Assembly (NCBI RefSeq): GCF_000613885.1
Contig: NZ_BAJV01000003.1
Span: 124,001-188,000, forward strand
Direction: 5' to 3'
DNA length: 64,000 bases
Source: Asaia prunellae JCM 25354
GTDB taxonomy: Bacteria > Pseudomonadota > Alphaproteobacteria > Acetobacterales > Acetobacteraceae
Below, in pieces: positions 18,425 to 28,143 of this stretch. The notes beneath the pieces are model-generated. The model searched no databases. It was not told the origin of the DNA and saw nothing but the letters and a program-made list of their open reading frames with translations. The number at the start of each line of letters is the position of its first letter. The stretch's first letter is position 1. Both the position numbers and the translations under genes were made by a program.

Positions 18425-19276
18425 ATGGACATGACGCAGCCAAGGGCGGGCGACAGGGAGACGGTACTTGATCTGTTTCCTGCTTCAGGATGGACGCGCT
18501 TCAAGGCGGCATTCGAGGATATGCGTCAGGGGTTTCGTCTTCTACCGCTGGCTGTGACCCTTGGCTGGCTCGATATCAAAATGCGGTATCGTGGTTCTAT
18601 GCTCGGGCCTTTTTGGCTGACGATCACGACCGGGGTCATGGTAGCAGCACTGGGCTTTCTTTATGCCGAGCTCTTCGGGATGGTCCTGAAGGATTATCTT
18701 CCGTTTCTGGCAATGTCTCTCGTTCTCTGGGGGTATATTTCTACCCTGCTTGCGGAGAGTACGACCGTCTTTTCGCAATCATCCCGGCTGATCCAGTCGG
18801 CGCGTACACCGTTCAGTGTCTTTGCCCTTCAGGCAATTGTAAGAAACCTGCTGGTACTGGCGCATAATGCCGTTGTGGTGCTAGTTGTGTTTCTGATCTT
18901 TCATGTTGTTCCCTGCAGGGGCTGGCTTGTTCTGCCCGCGTTGGTTCTGTGGAGTATCGACAGCTTCGCCGTCATGTTGTCTCTTGGGCTTCTCGGCGCG
19001 CGCTTCCGTGATATTCCACCGATCGTCATTTCGCTGCTTCAGGTTTTTTTCTTTGTTACGCCGGTGATCTGGAGGCCCGAGCTGGTAGGAACACTGGCAG
19101 GCTGGCTGTTGCTTAATCCGTTCTATCCTTTGCTCGCCATCATCCGTGCACCGTTGCTGGGTGAGTCTTTGCCTTTGCTTATCTGGGAGGCGGCTCTTGC
19201 TCACAGTGCCGTGTTGGTGGTGGCAGCTATTTTCTTTTTTGCCCGCTTTCGCGCCCGTATTGCTTATTGGGTTTGA
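18425..19276 (+). CDS. wzm: Polysaccharide ABC exporter, permease
   Basis: ABC-2-type permease of 283 residues, the membrane half of a Wzm/Wzt (KpsM/RfbA-type) exporter moving lipid-linked glycans across the inner membrane. Six helices are visible; the family pattern includes LGWLDIKMRYRGSMLGPFWLTI, YLPFLAMSLVLWGYIS, GARFRDIPPIVISLLQVFFFVTPVIW and LNPFYPLLAIIRAPLLG. The ATPase follows after 2 bases. Galactofuranose precursor genes (galE, glf) lie downstream, suggesting export of a galactan-like O-polysaccharide. Confidence 0.88.
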   Translation: MDMTQPRAGDRETVLDLFPASGWTRFKAAFEDMRQGFRLLPLAVTLGWLDIKMRYRGSMLGPFWLTITTGVMVAALGFLYAELFGMVLKDYLPFLAMSLVLWGYISTLLAESTTVFSQSSRLIQSARTPFSVFALQAIVRNLLVLAHNAVVVLVVFLIFHVVPCRGWLVLPALVLWSIDSFAVMLSLGLLGARFRDIPPIVISLLQVFFFVTPVIWRPELVGTLAGWLLLNPFYPLLAIIRAPLLGESLPLLIWEAALAHSAVLVVAAIFFFARFRARIAYWV

Positions 19277-19278
19277 TC

Positions 19279-20042
19279 ATGACCAGAATTCTTGTTGACC
19301 GACTGAGCCTTCAATTCCCGGTCTATCATTCCGAAAACCGGACGCTGAAACGCTCAATGGCTCATGCAGTCGCTAACCGTACCGGCCAGCGTGCCGGCAG
19401 CGCTCTGGTGGAAGATGCCCGTCATCGCGTGACAGTCGATGTGTTGAGGGAAATCAGCTTTGTTCTCGGAAAGGGCGAGCGCCTTGGTCTCATCGGTGGC
19501 AATGGTGCAGGAAAAACGACATTGCTGCGTGCGCTTGCAGGGATTTACGAGCCCGTCTCGGGGCGTGTGCGGGTATGCGGGTCGATCGGCACTTTGCTCG
19601 ACACTCAGCTTGGCATGAACATGGAGCTGACGGGTATGGAAAATATTCGTCTGCGTTGTCTGTCTCATGGTTTCGGCAAGGCTCAGACAGGCTGATTGTG
19701 CGAGATGTGTCAGAATTTGCCGAGCTTGGTGATTTTCTGGCTTTGCCGGTCAAGACCTATAGCAGTGGTATGCTGGTGCGTCTTGCATTCGGGTTGGCAA
19801 CGTCCATTACGCCAGACGTGTTGCTTATGGATGAGTGGTTTATGGCCGGTGACATCACATTTCTCGAAAAGGCAAAAAAGCGTATCGAAAATCTGGTGCA
19901 GGATGCCGATACACTTGTCATGTCCTCGCATCAGCCTGAAATCATCCGCCGCTGGTGTACGCGTCTGATCTGGCTTGATAAGGGCCGCATTCGCATGGAT
20001 GGTGAAACCAATGAGGTTCTGGATGCGTATCTGGCTACCTGA
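19279..20042 (+). CDS. wzt: Polysaccharide ABC exporter, ATPase, frameshifted
   Basis: Nucleotide-binding subunit partner of the permease just upstream. Walker A is LIGGNGAGKTTLLRALAG; the tail of the first frame is MENIRLRCLSHGFGKA. The second frame has FAELGDFLALPVKTYSSGMLVRLAFGLA (signature), PDVLLMDEWFMAGD (Walker B region) and VMSSHQPEIIRRWCTRLIWLDKGRI. One base missing near 19681-19683 (after GFGKA) separates them. The start is ATG at 19279 rather than the in-frame TTG at 19267. No C-terminal carbohydrate-binding extension is present, so chain-length control of the Wzt-C type is not expected. Confidence 0.88.
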
Positions 20043-20148
20043 ATGCATCAGCCGGAAAATACGACATTTCCAGTTCCTCTATTCATCAAGTTGAGGAAGA
20101 GACTTTACCCCAAAGAACAGAGCACTTTTTCTGGATTTGCATGAGAAA

Positions 20149-20225
<77 letters not shown>

Positions 20226-20418
20226 ATGAAGCTTTTCAGCTTCAGCACCGGTTTCGGAGGAGGTCGTTGACGTCCTCGTCTTCGGTGAACGGGGAACTAC
20301 CAGTCCTGATTTCTTTTGGCAACAGGGGAGGGCGGATTTTTTTCATTTTTCTTGTCTTGTTTCTGCCCAGGCAAGGAGGCCGGGCTTTTGAAGAAGAGGC
20401 AGCCCCGAATGGCTCGGA
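20226..20418. other. Gap between galE and tRNA-Asp
   Basis: About 190 bases, lying downstream of galE and upstream of the tRNA. The short hairpin GAAGCT (20227-20232) / AGCTTC (20238-20243) lies just upstream of the tRNA 5' end. No gene and no T-run terminator are evident. Confidence 0.3.
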
Positions 20419-21405
20419 TCAGATGCCATAACCGGTTGGGTGTTTCTCACGCCAGATCAGGGCTGTTTCCACAATGCGATCCAGAGTGTCGAAATGCGGC
20501 GTCCACCCTGTTTCTTTCCTCAAAGTCGAGGAATCAGCTACGAGTGTTGCTGGATCGCCAGCCCGACGCGGTGCAGCCTCCCATGGCACCTTGCGACCAC
20601 TGATTCGCTCGACACTCTGTATGACTTCCAGAGTGGAGTATCCCTGTCCGTTGCCTATGTTATAGGTTACGGATCGGTCATCGATTTGCCCCAATGCCCG
20701 AATATGCGCATCTGCCAGATCGGTGACATGAATATAATCCCGGATGCAGGAGCCATCGCGTGTGGGATAATCCGTGCCGAACACTTTCAGAGCCGGTCGA
20801 CGACCAAGCATGGCATCGATAGTCAATGGAATGAGGTGCGTCTCAGGGCGATGATCCTCTCCTGCACGTCCACAGGGGTCGGACCCGGCTGCATTGAAAT
20901 ATCGCAGGCAGGCGCTTCTCAGCCCATAGACGGCATCCGCCCAGAACAGAACACGCTCAATCATGAATTTGCTCTCGCCATAAGGCGATTCCGGCTGGAT
21001 GGGAGCTGTTGCAGGAACGGGATCAGAGCGCTCAGGTCCTCCAAACAGGGCAGCTGTTGATGAAAAGACCAATTTCCGGACTTTGTGCTCAACGCAGCTT
21101 TGCACGAGATTGAGAGCGGTCAGATAGTTCTGACGCAGATAGTGAAACGGATCACGCATACTATCTCCTACCAAGGAGAGCGCTGCAAAATGGAGAACGC
21201 CATCCCATGGCCCTTGGGCAACAATTGCAGAAGTCGCAGCTGCGTCGAGAAGATCAACCTCATATAGTTTCACACCTGAAGGGACTGCCTGACGATGGCC
21301 GGTGCTCAGATTATCCAGAACAACGACGTCATGACCGGCGTCCAGCAAGGCAAGCACTATATGGCTCCCTGCGAATCCGGCTCCACCTGTCACAAGATAA
21401 CGCAT
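20419..21405 (-). CDS. galE: UDP-glucose 4-epimerase
   Basis: NAD-dependent extended SDR interconverting UDP-glucose and UDP-galactose. 328 residues with MRYLVTGGAGFAGSHIVLAL (cofactor site), VVLDNLSTGHRQAV, FSSTAALFGGP, SPYGESKFMIERVL (catalytic YxxxK), LRYFNAAGSDP, RDGSCIRDYIHVTDLADAH and YNIGNGQGYSTLEVI. Together with glf it would supply UDP-galactofuranose to a surface glycan exported by Wzm/Wzt. It is separated from the exporter by tRNA-Asp and faces the opposite direction. Confidence 0.94.
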   Translation of the reverse strand: MRYLVTGGAGFAGSHIVLALLDAGHDVVVLDNLSTGHRQAVPSGVKLYEVDLLDAAATSAIVAQGPWDGVLHFAALSLVGDSMRDPFHYLRQNYLTALNLVQSCVEHKVRKLVFSSTAALFGGPERSDPVPATAPIQPESPYGESKFMIERVLFWADAVYGLRSACLRYFNAAGSDPCGRAGEDHRPETHLIPLTIDAMLGRRPALKVFGTDYPTRDGSCIRDYIHVTDLADAHIRALGQIDDRSVTYNIGNGQGYSTLEVIQSVERISGRKVPWEAAPRRAGDPATLVADSSTLRKETGWTPHFDTLDRIVETALIWREKHPTGYGI

Positions 21406-21754
21406 CTTTCCCTGTCTTTATGCTGGTGGTGATCGCTCGTGGCTTGGCTGCTAAGGAGTTCATGCAGGGTATCAGGTTTGTCTGTCGCCCCAATCGCTCT
21501 TTGCAGCAAGAATTAATTTCTTGCCCCGGTATGCGAGGGGAAAATATATCTTGCCTTTTCATGAAGGGGACAGGTTTCAGACAAAGGGGGGCTGTCATGA
21601 TGGTGGGGCGTATAAACTTTTTCATGCCTCATGCTTCACTCTATGGATCAATCGGGCGCCATCCTGTTTAATACGACGCCAGAACGGATAATCAGTGTAC
21701 TGATCATCAGCGGCCTTCTTTGCTCAATAATCCAGAGATGTTCAGGACCTGAAA
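21406..21754. other. AT-rich divergent intergenic region between galE and glf
   Basis: About 350 bases. No coding frame with a believable ribosome site or family resemblance is present. It must contain the promoters of galE (minus) and glf (plus). I see no clear operator or terminator. Confidence 0.4.
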
Positions 21755-22897
21755 ATGAGATTTTGCGTTGTCGGTGCCGGGTTCAGTGGCGCAATCATCG
21801 CACGCCACCTGTCTGAGAAGGGATACAGGGTTCTTCTGATCGATGAACGGTCGCATCTCGCGGGAAATTGCCATACCGAGCGCGACGCGAAAACGGGTAT
21901 AATGCTCCATCGTTACGGGCCACATATTTTCCATACGTCCAATCTGAGGGCTTGGAAATATGTCAATCGTTTCGGTGATTTCGAGCCCTATGTTAATCGC
22001 GTCAAAGCCGTATCCGGAGGGCGTGTCTACACGCTTCCAATCAATCTGCTGACGATCAATCAGTTTTTCGGCAAGACATTTTCACCGCGGGAAGCCTATG
22101 ATTTCATCCGTACAAAAGCGGACCAGAAAATCTTTGACCCTGACAATTTCGAAGATCAGGCTCTGTCGATGATCGGACCAGAGCTCTATCATGCTTTTTT
22201 TTACGGTTATACACGCAAGCAATGGGGTATGGACCCGCGTGAATTGCCAGCATCCATTCTCAAGAGATTACCCTTGCGGTTCAATTACGATGATAACTAT
22301 TTCAGTCATACCTATCAGGGTATGCCTAAAGATGGTTATACATCGATAATAGAGCGTATTCTTGAAATACCCAATGTAGAAATTCGAATTGGCACCAGAT
22401 TTGAAGACGTGGAAGAGAAATTTATTCACGTTTTTTATACTGGACCTCTTGACCGATATTTTGGTTTCAAATTCGGCCGACTGGGATACAGAACGCTGGA
22501 TTTTGAGCGTATCGAGGGAGAGGGTGATTATCAGGGGGCAGCGGTCATCAATTATTGTGATGAGCAGATCCCTTATACACGTATCTCAGAGCATAAACAT
22601 TTCGCACCCTGGGAAGCAGATCAGTTTAGTAAAACAGTTTGCTTTAGAGAATATAGTCGCCTGTGCGGCGAAGAGGATATTCCTTATTATCCTATTCGTC
22701 TGGCGAAGGAGACTGAACTCTTGGAATGCTATGTTGCGCACGCCCGTAACGTTCGGGGTGTATCGTTTCTCGGCAGGCTTGGTACTTACCGTTATCTGGA
22801 TATGGATGTCACCATTGCAGAAGCACTGTCTGCCTGCGATCGTATTGATGAAATCTTCTCGGCAGGCGGAACTCTTCCGGCTTTTTTTATCAAATAG
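21755..22897 (+). CDS. glf: UDP-galactopyranose mutase
   Basis: FAD-dependent ring-contracting mutase making UDP-galactofuranose from UDP-galactopyranose. 380 residues: MRFCVVGAGFSGAIIARHL (FAD site), RSHLAGNCHTERD, MLHRYGPHIFHTSN, LYHAFFYGYTRKQWGMDPREL, FYTGPLDRYFGFKFGRLGYRTLDFE, YPIRLAKETELLECYVAHA and FLGRLGTYRYLDMDVTIAEAL. The length and the motifs are complete. The gene is AT-richer than its neighbours, common for surface-polysaccharide genes passed between strains. Confidence 0.95.
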   Translation: MRFCVVGAGFSGAIIARHLSEKGYRVLLIDERSHLAGNCHTERDAKTGIMLHRYGPHIFHTSNLRAWKYVNRFGDFEPYVNRVKAVSGGRVYTLPINLLTINQFFGKTFSPREAYDFIRTKADQKIFDPDNFEDQALSMIGPELYHAFFYGYTRKQWGMDPRELPASILKRLPLRFNYDDNYFSHTYQGMPKDGYTSIIERILEIPNVEIRIGTRFEDVEEKFIHVFYTGPLDRYFGFKFGRLGYRTLDFERIEGEGDYQGAAVINYCDEQIPYTRISEHKHFAPWEADQFSKTVCFREYSRLCGEEDIPYYPIRLAKETELLECYVAHARNVRGVSFLGRLGTYRYLDMDVTIAEALSACDRIDEIFSAGGTLPAFFIK

Positions 22898-23042
22898 CCT
22901 GAAGGTCAGAGCGTCGTTTGATGAACGCTGGCAGTAGATTCCTGTCGCCGGGATTTTGGCAAGGAGGCTGTTATATTTCTACACTTACGGGTAGAAAAGC
23001 TTGCGCTTCTCTGCCGCAAGCGGGATGGATTTCCGGACGAAA

Positions 23043-23826
23043 TCACCAGCAGCAGAAGCCGCCATCAACGAGCAGATCAACACCCGTGCAGAATGAAGCA
23101 GCACGCGATGAAAGAAAAATGGCTGGTCCAACCATTTCGCGTGGAGCAGCAATACGGTTCATGGGGGTGTCGTTCTCGAATACCTTTGTGCGCTCAGCAT
23201 TCGGGACGTGTATTCATGGGGGTGGCGGTGTAGCCGGGGCTGATTGTGTTGACACGCACGCCGCGGGTTGCCCATTCCATGGCAAGGCTCTTGCTGAGAT
23301 GAATGACCGCCGCCTTTGAGGCATTGTAATGCGCCTGCATCAGCCCGCGATTGACGATTACGCCAGACATCGAAGCAATATTAACGATTGATCCGCGTCC
23401 ATTGGCAAGCATCGCCCGGCCTTCAGCCTGCGACGAAAGAAATACACCGGTTGTATTGATATCAATGACGCGCTGCCATTGCTCACGGCCCATCTCTTCT
23501 GCGGGGGCTGCATTGGCAATCCCTGCTGCGTTGACGGCAACAGACAGCAGGCCGAGTTCTGTCTGTGTCGCTGCGATAGCGTCTGCAAGGCTCGTTTCAT
23601 CCGTGGCATCGCCGGTGCAGACAAGAGCGGAACGCTTGAGGTCACGAATGCGGTCAGCAGTTTCGTCCAGTCCCTTGCGTGAGCCGGGCAGGTCGAAACA
23701 GGCAACCGAGGCGCCTGCTTCGGCAAGGCCGATGGCGATCTGCTGTCCGATACCGCTGCCCGCGCCGGTTACGAAGGCGATGTCGCCGGAGAGATCAAAT
23801 AGATCCATGAGAAAATCCAGTATCAT
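23043..23826 (-). CDS. SDR-family polyol dehydrogenase-like protein, frameshifted
   Basis: MDLFDLSGDIAFVTGAGSGIGQQIAIGLAEAGAS (cofactor site), SVAVNAAGIANAAPAEEM, SIVNIASMSGVIVNRG, the catalytic AHYNASKAAVIHLSKSLA and NTISPGYTATPMNTRPE are in one frame. Another continues AERTKVFENDTPMNRIAAPREMVGPAIFLSS and FCTGVDLLVDGGFCCW to a stop at 23043. The break near 23196-23201 fits the loss of two bases (GAA-ATG-GCT giving RPEMAERTK). Relatives oxidise pentitols or tetritols. It lies directly downstream of transketolase on the same strand, 46 bases after its stop, so both may share a transcript. Confidence 0.8.
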
Positions 23827-23872
23827 TGTGGCGTACCTGGTTCGGGCACGCCACGAAGGATGAAAAAAGGCG

Positions 23873-25894
23873 TCAGGAGGTCTTGCGGTTCTTGAGACGG
23901 GTCAGCACGGCTTCGGCATGGGCCACCACATTCTCGACGGTGAAGCCGAAATGACGGAACAGATCCTGTGCAGGGCCGGATTCACCGAACCCTGTCATTC
24001 CGACTACATCGCCATCCAGGCCGACATAACGTGCCCAGTAGAGTGTGCTGGCCGCTTCTATGGCGAGACGTGCCCGCACGGAATCGGGCAGAACACGCTC
24101 GCGATAGGCAGCATCCTGAGCGTCAAATGTTTCGGGTGAGGGGAGCGAGACCACACGCACGGCAAGTTTCTTCGCGCGCAGAGCGTCGGCAGCGTCGATT
24201 GCAAGTGTCATTTCCGAGCCTGTTGCGATCAGGATCAGATCAGGTGTCCCTTCACATTCTGAAAGCACATAGCCACCGCGCCATGCATCACGCAGCTGGG
24301 CGTCAGTGCGATCATGTTGCTTGAGGGGAAGGCGTGACAGAGAGAAGGCCGTTGGCCCATCAAGGCGTTCGAGCGCGCTGACCCAAGCGATTGCCGCCTC
24401 GACCTGATCGCAGGGACGCCAGGTGACCATATTGGGTGTCTGACGCAGACTGGCTATCTGTTCGACCGGCTGATGGGTCGGGCCATCTTCGCCAAGACCG
24501 ATGGAATCGTGTGTATAGACCAGAATCTGACGCTGCTTCATCAGTGCGGCCATACGCACGGCATTGCGTGCATATTCCATGAACATCAGGAACGTGGCGG
24601 TATAGGGTATGAGGCCGCCATGTAGCGCAATGCCATTTGCCATGGCGACCATGCCGAATTCGCGCACGCCGTAATCGACGTAATTTCCTGCTGCGTCAAA
24701 ACAGACGGATGAGGAGCCTGACCAGCGTGTCAGACAGCTTGGCGTGATATCGGCACAGCCGCCGAACATCTCCGGCAGATGCGGCGCGAAGGCCTCGATG
24801 GCATTTTGCGAGGCCTTGCGGGACGGAATGTCTCTTGGTGCTTTCTGCAGGCCATTCACGAACTCGCGCGACAGGTTCTGCCAGTTTTCGGGAAAGCCCT
24901 TGTTCTGGCGGCGTGTGAATTCCGCAGCGAGCTCGGGATGAGCATCCCTGTAGCGTGCAAACAGGGTATTCCAGGCTGCCTCGGCTTCGCGTCCTGCAGG
25001 ACGATGATCCCAGTCGCGATAGATCGCTTCCGGAATTTCGAAAGCCGGATGTGCCCAGTTCAGGCGCTCACGGATTTTCGCAATTTCATCGGCAGGCAAG
25101 ACGCCACCATGGACCTTGTGCGTGCCCGCATAGCCTTCGGAACAGCCCTGACCGATAGTGGTGCGACAGATGATCATGGTCGGGCGTGCCGTCTCGGCGC
25201 GGGCCTGGTTGAGGGCTGCCAGAACGGCTACCGGGTCGTGGCCGTCGATCTCACCAATCACCTGCCAGTTATAGGCTTCGAACCGCTTGCGTGTATCGTC
25301 CGTATAAACGCCGTCGATGGGCCCGTCATTGGTGACCATGTTGCGGTCGTAGATCGTGATCAGCTTGCCGAGACCGAGCGTGCCCGCGAGAGCGCAGGCT
25401 TCGTGTGAAATGCCTTCCATCAGGCACCCTTCGCCGACATAGGCATAGGTATGATGATCAACGATCGGCAGGCCGGGGCGGTTGAATTGCGCCGCCAGGG
25501 TCTTCTCGGCAAGGGCCATACCGACGGCATTGGCGATTCCCTGCCCGAGCGGGCCTGTCGTTGTCTCAATTCCCGGTGCATAGCCGAATTCCGGATGGCC
25601 CGGGGTTCTGGAATGGAGCTGACGGAATTGCCTGATATCGTCGATCGTGAGCGCGAAACCGGAGAGATGCAGCAGGGCGTAAAGCAGCATCGAGCCGTGC
25701 CCGTTGGAGTAGACAAAGCGGTCTCGATTGCACCAGTCCGGATTATCCGGATTGTAGCGCATGATGTCACGCCACAGGACTTCTGAGATATCCGCCATGC
25801 CCATCGGTGTGCCCGGATGGCCGGACTGAGCCTTGAAAATGGCATCGATTGCGAGAATGCGTATGGCATTGGCGCGCTGGCTACGTGTGGTCAT
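23873..25894 (-). CDS. tkt: Transketolase
   Basis: Thiamine-diphosphate enzyme of the pentose phosphate pathway, 673 residues. [106 protein letters not shown] (TDP motif), then [27 protein letters not shown] and [15 protein letters not shown] stand-alone transketolase beside a pentitol-type SDR and a pentitol permease suggests a role in pentitol use as well as general metabolism. It is divergent from the MFS permease. Confidence 0.95.
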   Translation of the reverse strand: MTTRSQRANAIRILAIDAIFKAQSGHPGTPMGMADISEVLWRDIMRYNPDNPDWCNRDRFVYSNGHGSMLLYALLHLSGFALTIDDIRQFRQLHSRTPGHPEFGYAPGIETTTGPLGQGIANAVGMALAEKTLAAQFNRPGLPIVDHHTYAYVGEGCLMEGISHEACALAGTLGLGKLITIYDRNMVTNDGPIDGVYTDDTRKRFEAYNWQVIGEIDGHDPVAVLAALNQARAETARPTMIICRTTIGQGCSEGYAGTHKVHGGVLPADEIAKIRERLNWAHPAFEIPEAIYRDWDHRPAGREAEAAWNTLFARYRDAHPELAAEFTRRQNKGFPENWQNLSREFVNGLQKAPRDIPSRKASQNAIEAFAPHLPEMFGGCADITPSCLTRWSGSSSVCFDAAGNYVDYGVREFGMVAMANGIALHGGLIPYTATFLMFMEYARNAVRMAALMKQRQILVYTHDSIGLGEDGPTHQPVEQIASLRQTPNMVTWRPCDQVEAAIAWVSALERLDGPTAFSLSRLPLKQHDRTDAQLRDAWRGGYVLSECEGTPDLILIATGSEMTLAIDAADALRAKKLAVRVVSLPSPETFDAQDAAYRERVLPDSVRARLAIEAASTLYWARYVGLDGDVVGMTGFGESGPAQDLFRHFGFTVENVVAHAEAVLTRLKNRKTS

Positions 25895-26425
25895 CGGAAG
25901 ACCCTTGTTTGGTCCCGGAGTGAACGGGATTGGAGTGTTACAATTTCAGCTGAAATGATATGTATTAAACTCTATTCATGAGCAGGATGTGACAAAGAGA
26001 AACCTGTCATTCTTGCAGAAATTAGGAATGAAAAGTTCTTTGTCGTCATCATGGCTATCTATCGAATATGACGATCGTTCAAAGGTGAAAAATCATATAA
26101 GTGTGAGTAAATATGCCGGAACATAAGCCTGTAAACAGATTTGTATCTTTTTGCGTCTATTAATCGGAAAATGAAAACTGCTACTAAACGAAAATATTGA
26201 CCCATGTCGCACAAACGGAATTTCGGTATATACATTTTATAATCGAAATAACTTCTTCTGATATGATCTCAATCAAATCGTAGAAAATATCCCATAAAAA
26301 CACATTGTATGATATATATAACTCTTTTTTGTGATTTGCCGGACTTACCCAACCCGCGCAAAGGAGGACAGGCCAGACACACAGCAGGCAGTCAGATGCC
26401 TGTCATGAGACTCAGGAGAAACAGA
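25895..26425. promoter_or_regulatory. Long AT-rich divergent regulatory region, tkt / MFS permease
   Basis: About 530 bases, markedly AT-rich, without a supported gene. It must hold the promoters of tkt (minus) and the MFS gene (plus). A perfect 8-bp palindrome ACGATCGT lies at 26071-26078, inside ATGACGATCGTTCA, and could be a regulator site. No other strong symmetry stands out. Confidence 0.4.
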
Positions 26426-27769
26426 ATGGCAGGCGGAACATTCGTTGGAGGGGCGCGGTCTGCAACCGGCACTCTGCAAGATGTCGAACCGAAAACGGTT
26501 TTTGAACGGTTCGTGTCATGGGCCGGTATTCCCCCGGTCATGATCTGGGGATTTGTCGGCACGCTGATCTTCATGATCGGTGACGGTGTGGAAAGTGGTT
26601 ACCTTTCACCTTATCTCGTCTCCCTGGGGTTTCATGAGCACGATGTTGCTGGTCTTTTCACCATTTATGGCCTGACCGCAGCCATTTCTGCCTGGGCATC
26701 CGGTGCACTTTCCGAGATGTGGGGCAGCCGTACGGTCATGTTGATCGGGCTGAGTATCTGGATTGCTTTTCAGATCGGCTTTCTTGGTTTTGCCCTTCCG
26801 TCAAAATCCTGGACACTGATTACCCTGTTTTACGGGTTGCGTGGCTTTGGCTATCCGCTTTTTGCTTTTGGCTTTCTTGTCTGGGTCGTGAGTACAGCCC
26901 CGGTACAGAAACTTGGTTCGGCAGTTGGCTGGTTCTGGTTCTGCTTCACAGCAGGTCTGCCAACGATGGGCACGACTATCGCCGGTATTCTTCTTCCCAT
27001 CATTGGTGGCTATGCGACGCTTTGGGTGGCACTCAGCTTTGTGGTTTTTGGTGGTTGCCTTGCTCTGCTCGGAATGAAGCGCGTGCCTCGTGTCCAGGTT
27101 GGCAACCAGGGCGCGATGAAAACCCTGTTCATGTCGCTCGCTATTGGCTGGCAGCGCCCGAAAGTCGGTATCGGTTGTATCGTTCGTGCAATCAATACCT
27201 CTGCTGAATTCGGCTTTCTGGTGTTCATGCCGCTTTATTTCACGCATACGCTGCATTTCAGCATGGGGCAGTGGCTGGCTGTTCTTCAGGCTATTTTCAT
27301 CAGCAATATCTTTTTCAACCTTTTTCTCGGTATTATCAGCGACCGGTTGAGCTGGCGTTACACCACCATGATCATGGGCGGTATCGGTTCGACTCTCAGC
27401 ACCATGGCTCTGTATTTTGCACCGACCCTTCTTGGACCGGATCATCTTTTCATTGTCATGATCGCCGGTGCTTTCTATGGCATGACGCTGGCTGGTTATG
27501 TGCCTCTTTCCGCTCTGATGCCCTATCTCGCTCCTGAGAACAAAGCAGCTGCCATGTCGTTGCTGAATCTGGGAGCTGGTGCGAGCGTCTGGATTGGTCC
27601 GGCTATCGTCTATATCTTCGAACCTTCCTTCGGCGTACTGGGTGTGATGATCGTCTACTCGATTATCTACTTCATCAGTGCAATTCTTACTTTCTTCCTG
27701 AAGCTTGATCCGGAAGTGGAAGCCCATCTTCATGCGACACGGGCTTCAGCAAAGGGGCAGTTGCACTAG
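26426..27769 (+). CDS. MFS polyol permease (ribitol/D-arabitol transporter type)
   Basis: Twelve-helix major facilitator of 447 residues. The N-terminal helix (PVMIWGFVGTLIFMIGDGVESGYLSPYLVSLGF) and the following FTIYGLTAAISAWASGALSEMWG are close to the RbtT/DalT group of pentitol transporters; helix 5-6 and GYVPLSALMPYLAPENKAAAMSLLNLG also fit. The start at 26426 is chosen for AGGAG upstream; the frame reaches back to 26309 without a ribosome site. Neighbouring transketolase and SDR, and ribitol dehydrogenase further off, suggest pentitol uptake. A strong terminator follows. Confidence 0.82.
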   Translation: MAGGTFVGGARSATGTLQDVEPKTVFERFVSWAGIPPVMIWGFVGTLIFMIGDGVESGYLSPYLVSLGFHEHDVAGLFTIYGLTAAISAWASGALSEMWGSRTVMLIGLSIWIAFQIGFLGFALPSKSWTLITLFYGLRGFGYPLFAFGFLVWVVSTAPVQKLGSAVGWFWFCFTAGLPTMGTTIAGILLPIIGGYATLWVALSFVVFGGCLALLGMKRVPRVQVGNQGAMKTLFMSLAIGWQRPKVGIGCIVRAINTSAEFGFLVFMPLYFTHTLHFSMGQWLAVLQAIFISNIFFNLFLGIISDRLSWRYTTMIMGGIGSTLSTMALYFAPTLLGPDHLFIVMIAGAFYGMTLAGYVPLSALMPYLAPENKAAAMSLLNLGAGASVWIGPAIVYIFEPSFGVLGVMIVYSIIYFISAILTFFLKLDPEVEAHLHATRASAKGQLH

Positions 27770-27798
27770 ATCTTTCGCTGGAAGCAGGGAAGAGCTGA

Positions 27799-27828
27799 AA
27801 AGCGGGGCGTCAGGCCCCGCTTTTTTTG
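27799..27828 (+). terminator. Intrinsic terminator after the MFS permease
   Basis: AGCGGGGC (27801-27808) and GCCCCGCT (27814-27821) pair perfectly over a 5-base loop and are followed by a run of T. Confidence 0.92.
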
Positions 27829-28143
27829 ATTGGGGCATGACTGAATTCATTAACGCCTACCTCTCCCCTAAATTACAGATCTGAATAGTAATTTCTGATC
27901 CGAAACGGTATATGACGGCGCGTAATATATGCCGATATCTTCAGAAAATACGATAAAGCATTGATAAGAAGCTGTTTTTTCGTAGGAAATGATAGGCGGG
28001 CAGTGTGGCATTGTTGCACTATCGTAGTCAAAATATGTAATAATTATGTAACCTGACTTGTGGGAATTAACGGATCGCCGTTACGAAATAGGAATGTTGT
28101 GACGATCTTTGTCGCAAAACAACCAATCTTGACGGAACATCCC
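27829..28143. promoter_or_regulatory. Upstream region of the TonB-dependent receptor
   Basis: About 315 AT-rich bases after the MFS terminator. No gene is supported; an in-frame start at 28060 lacks a ribosome site. It must hold the receptor promoter. No Fur-type sequence is seen, which argues mildly against iron control. Confidence 0.4.
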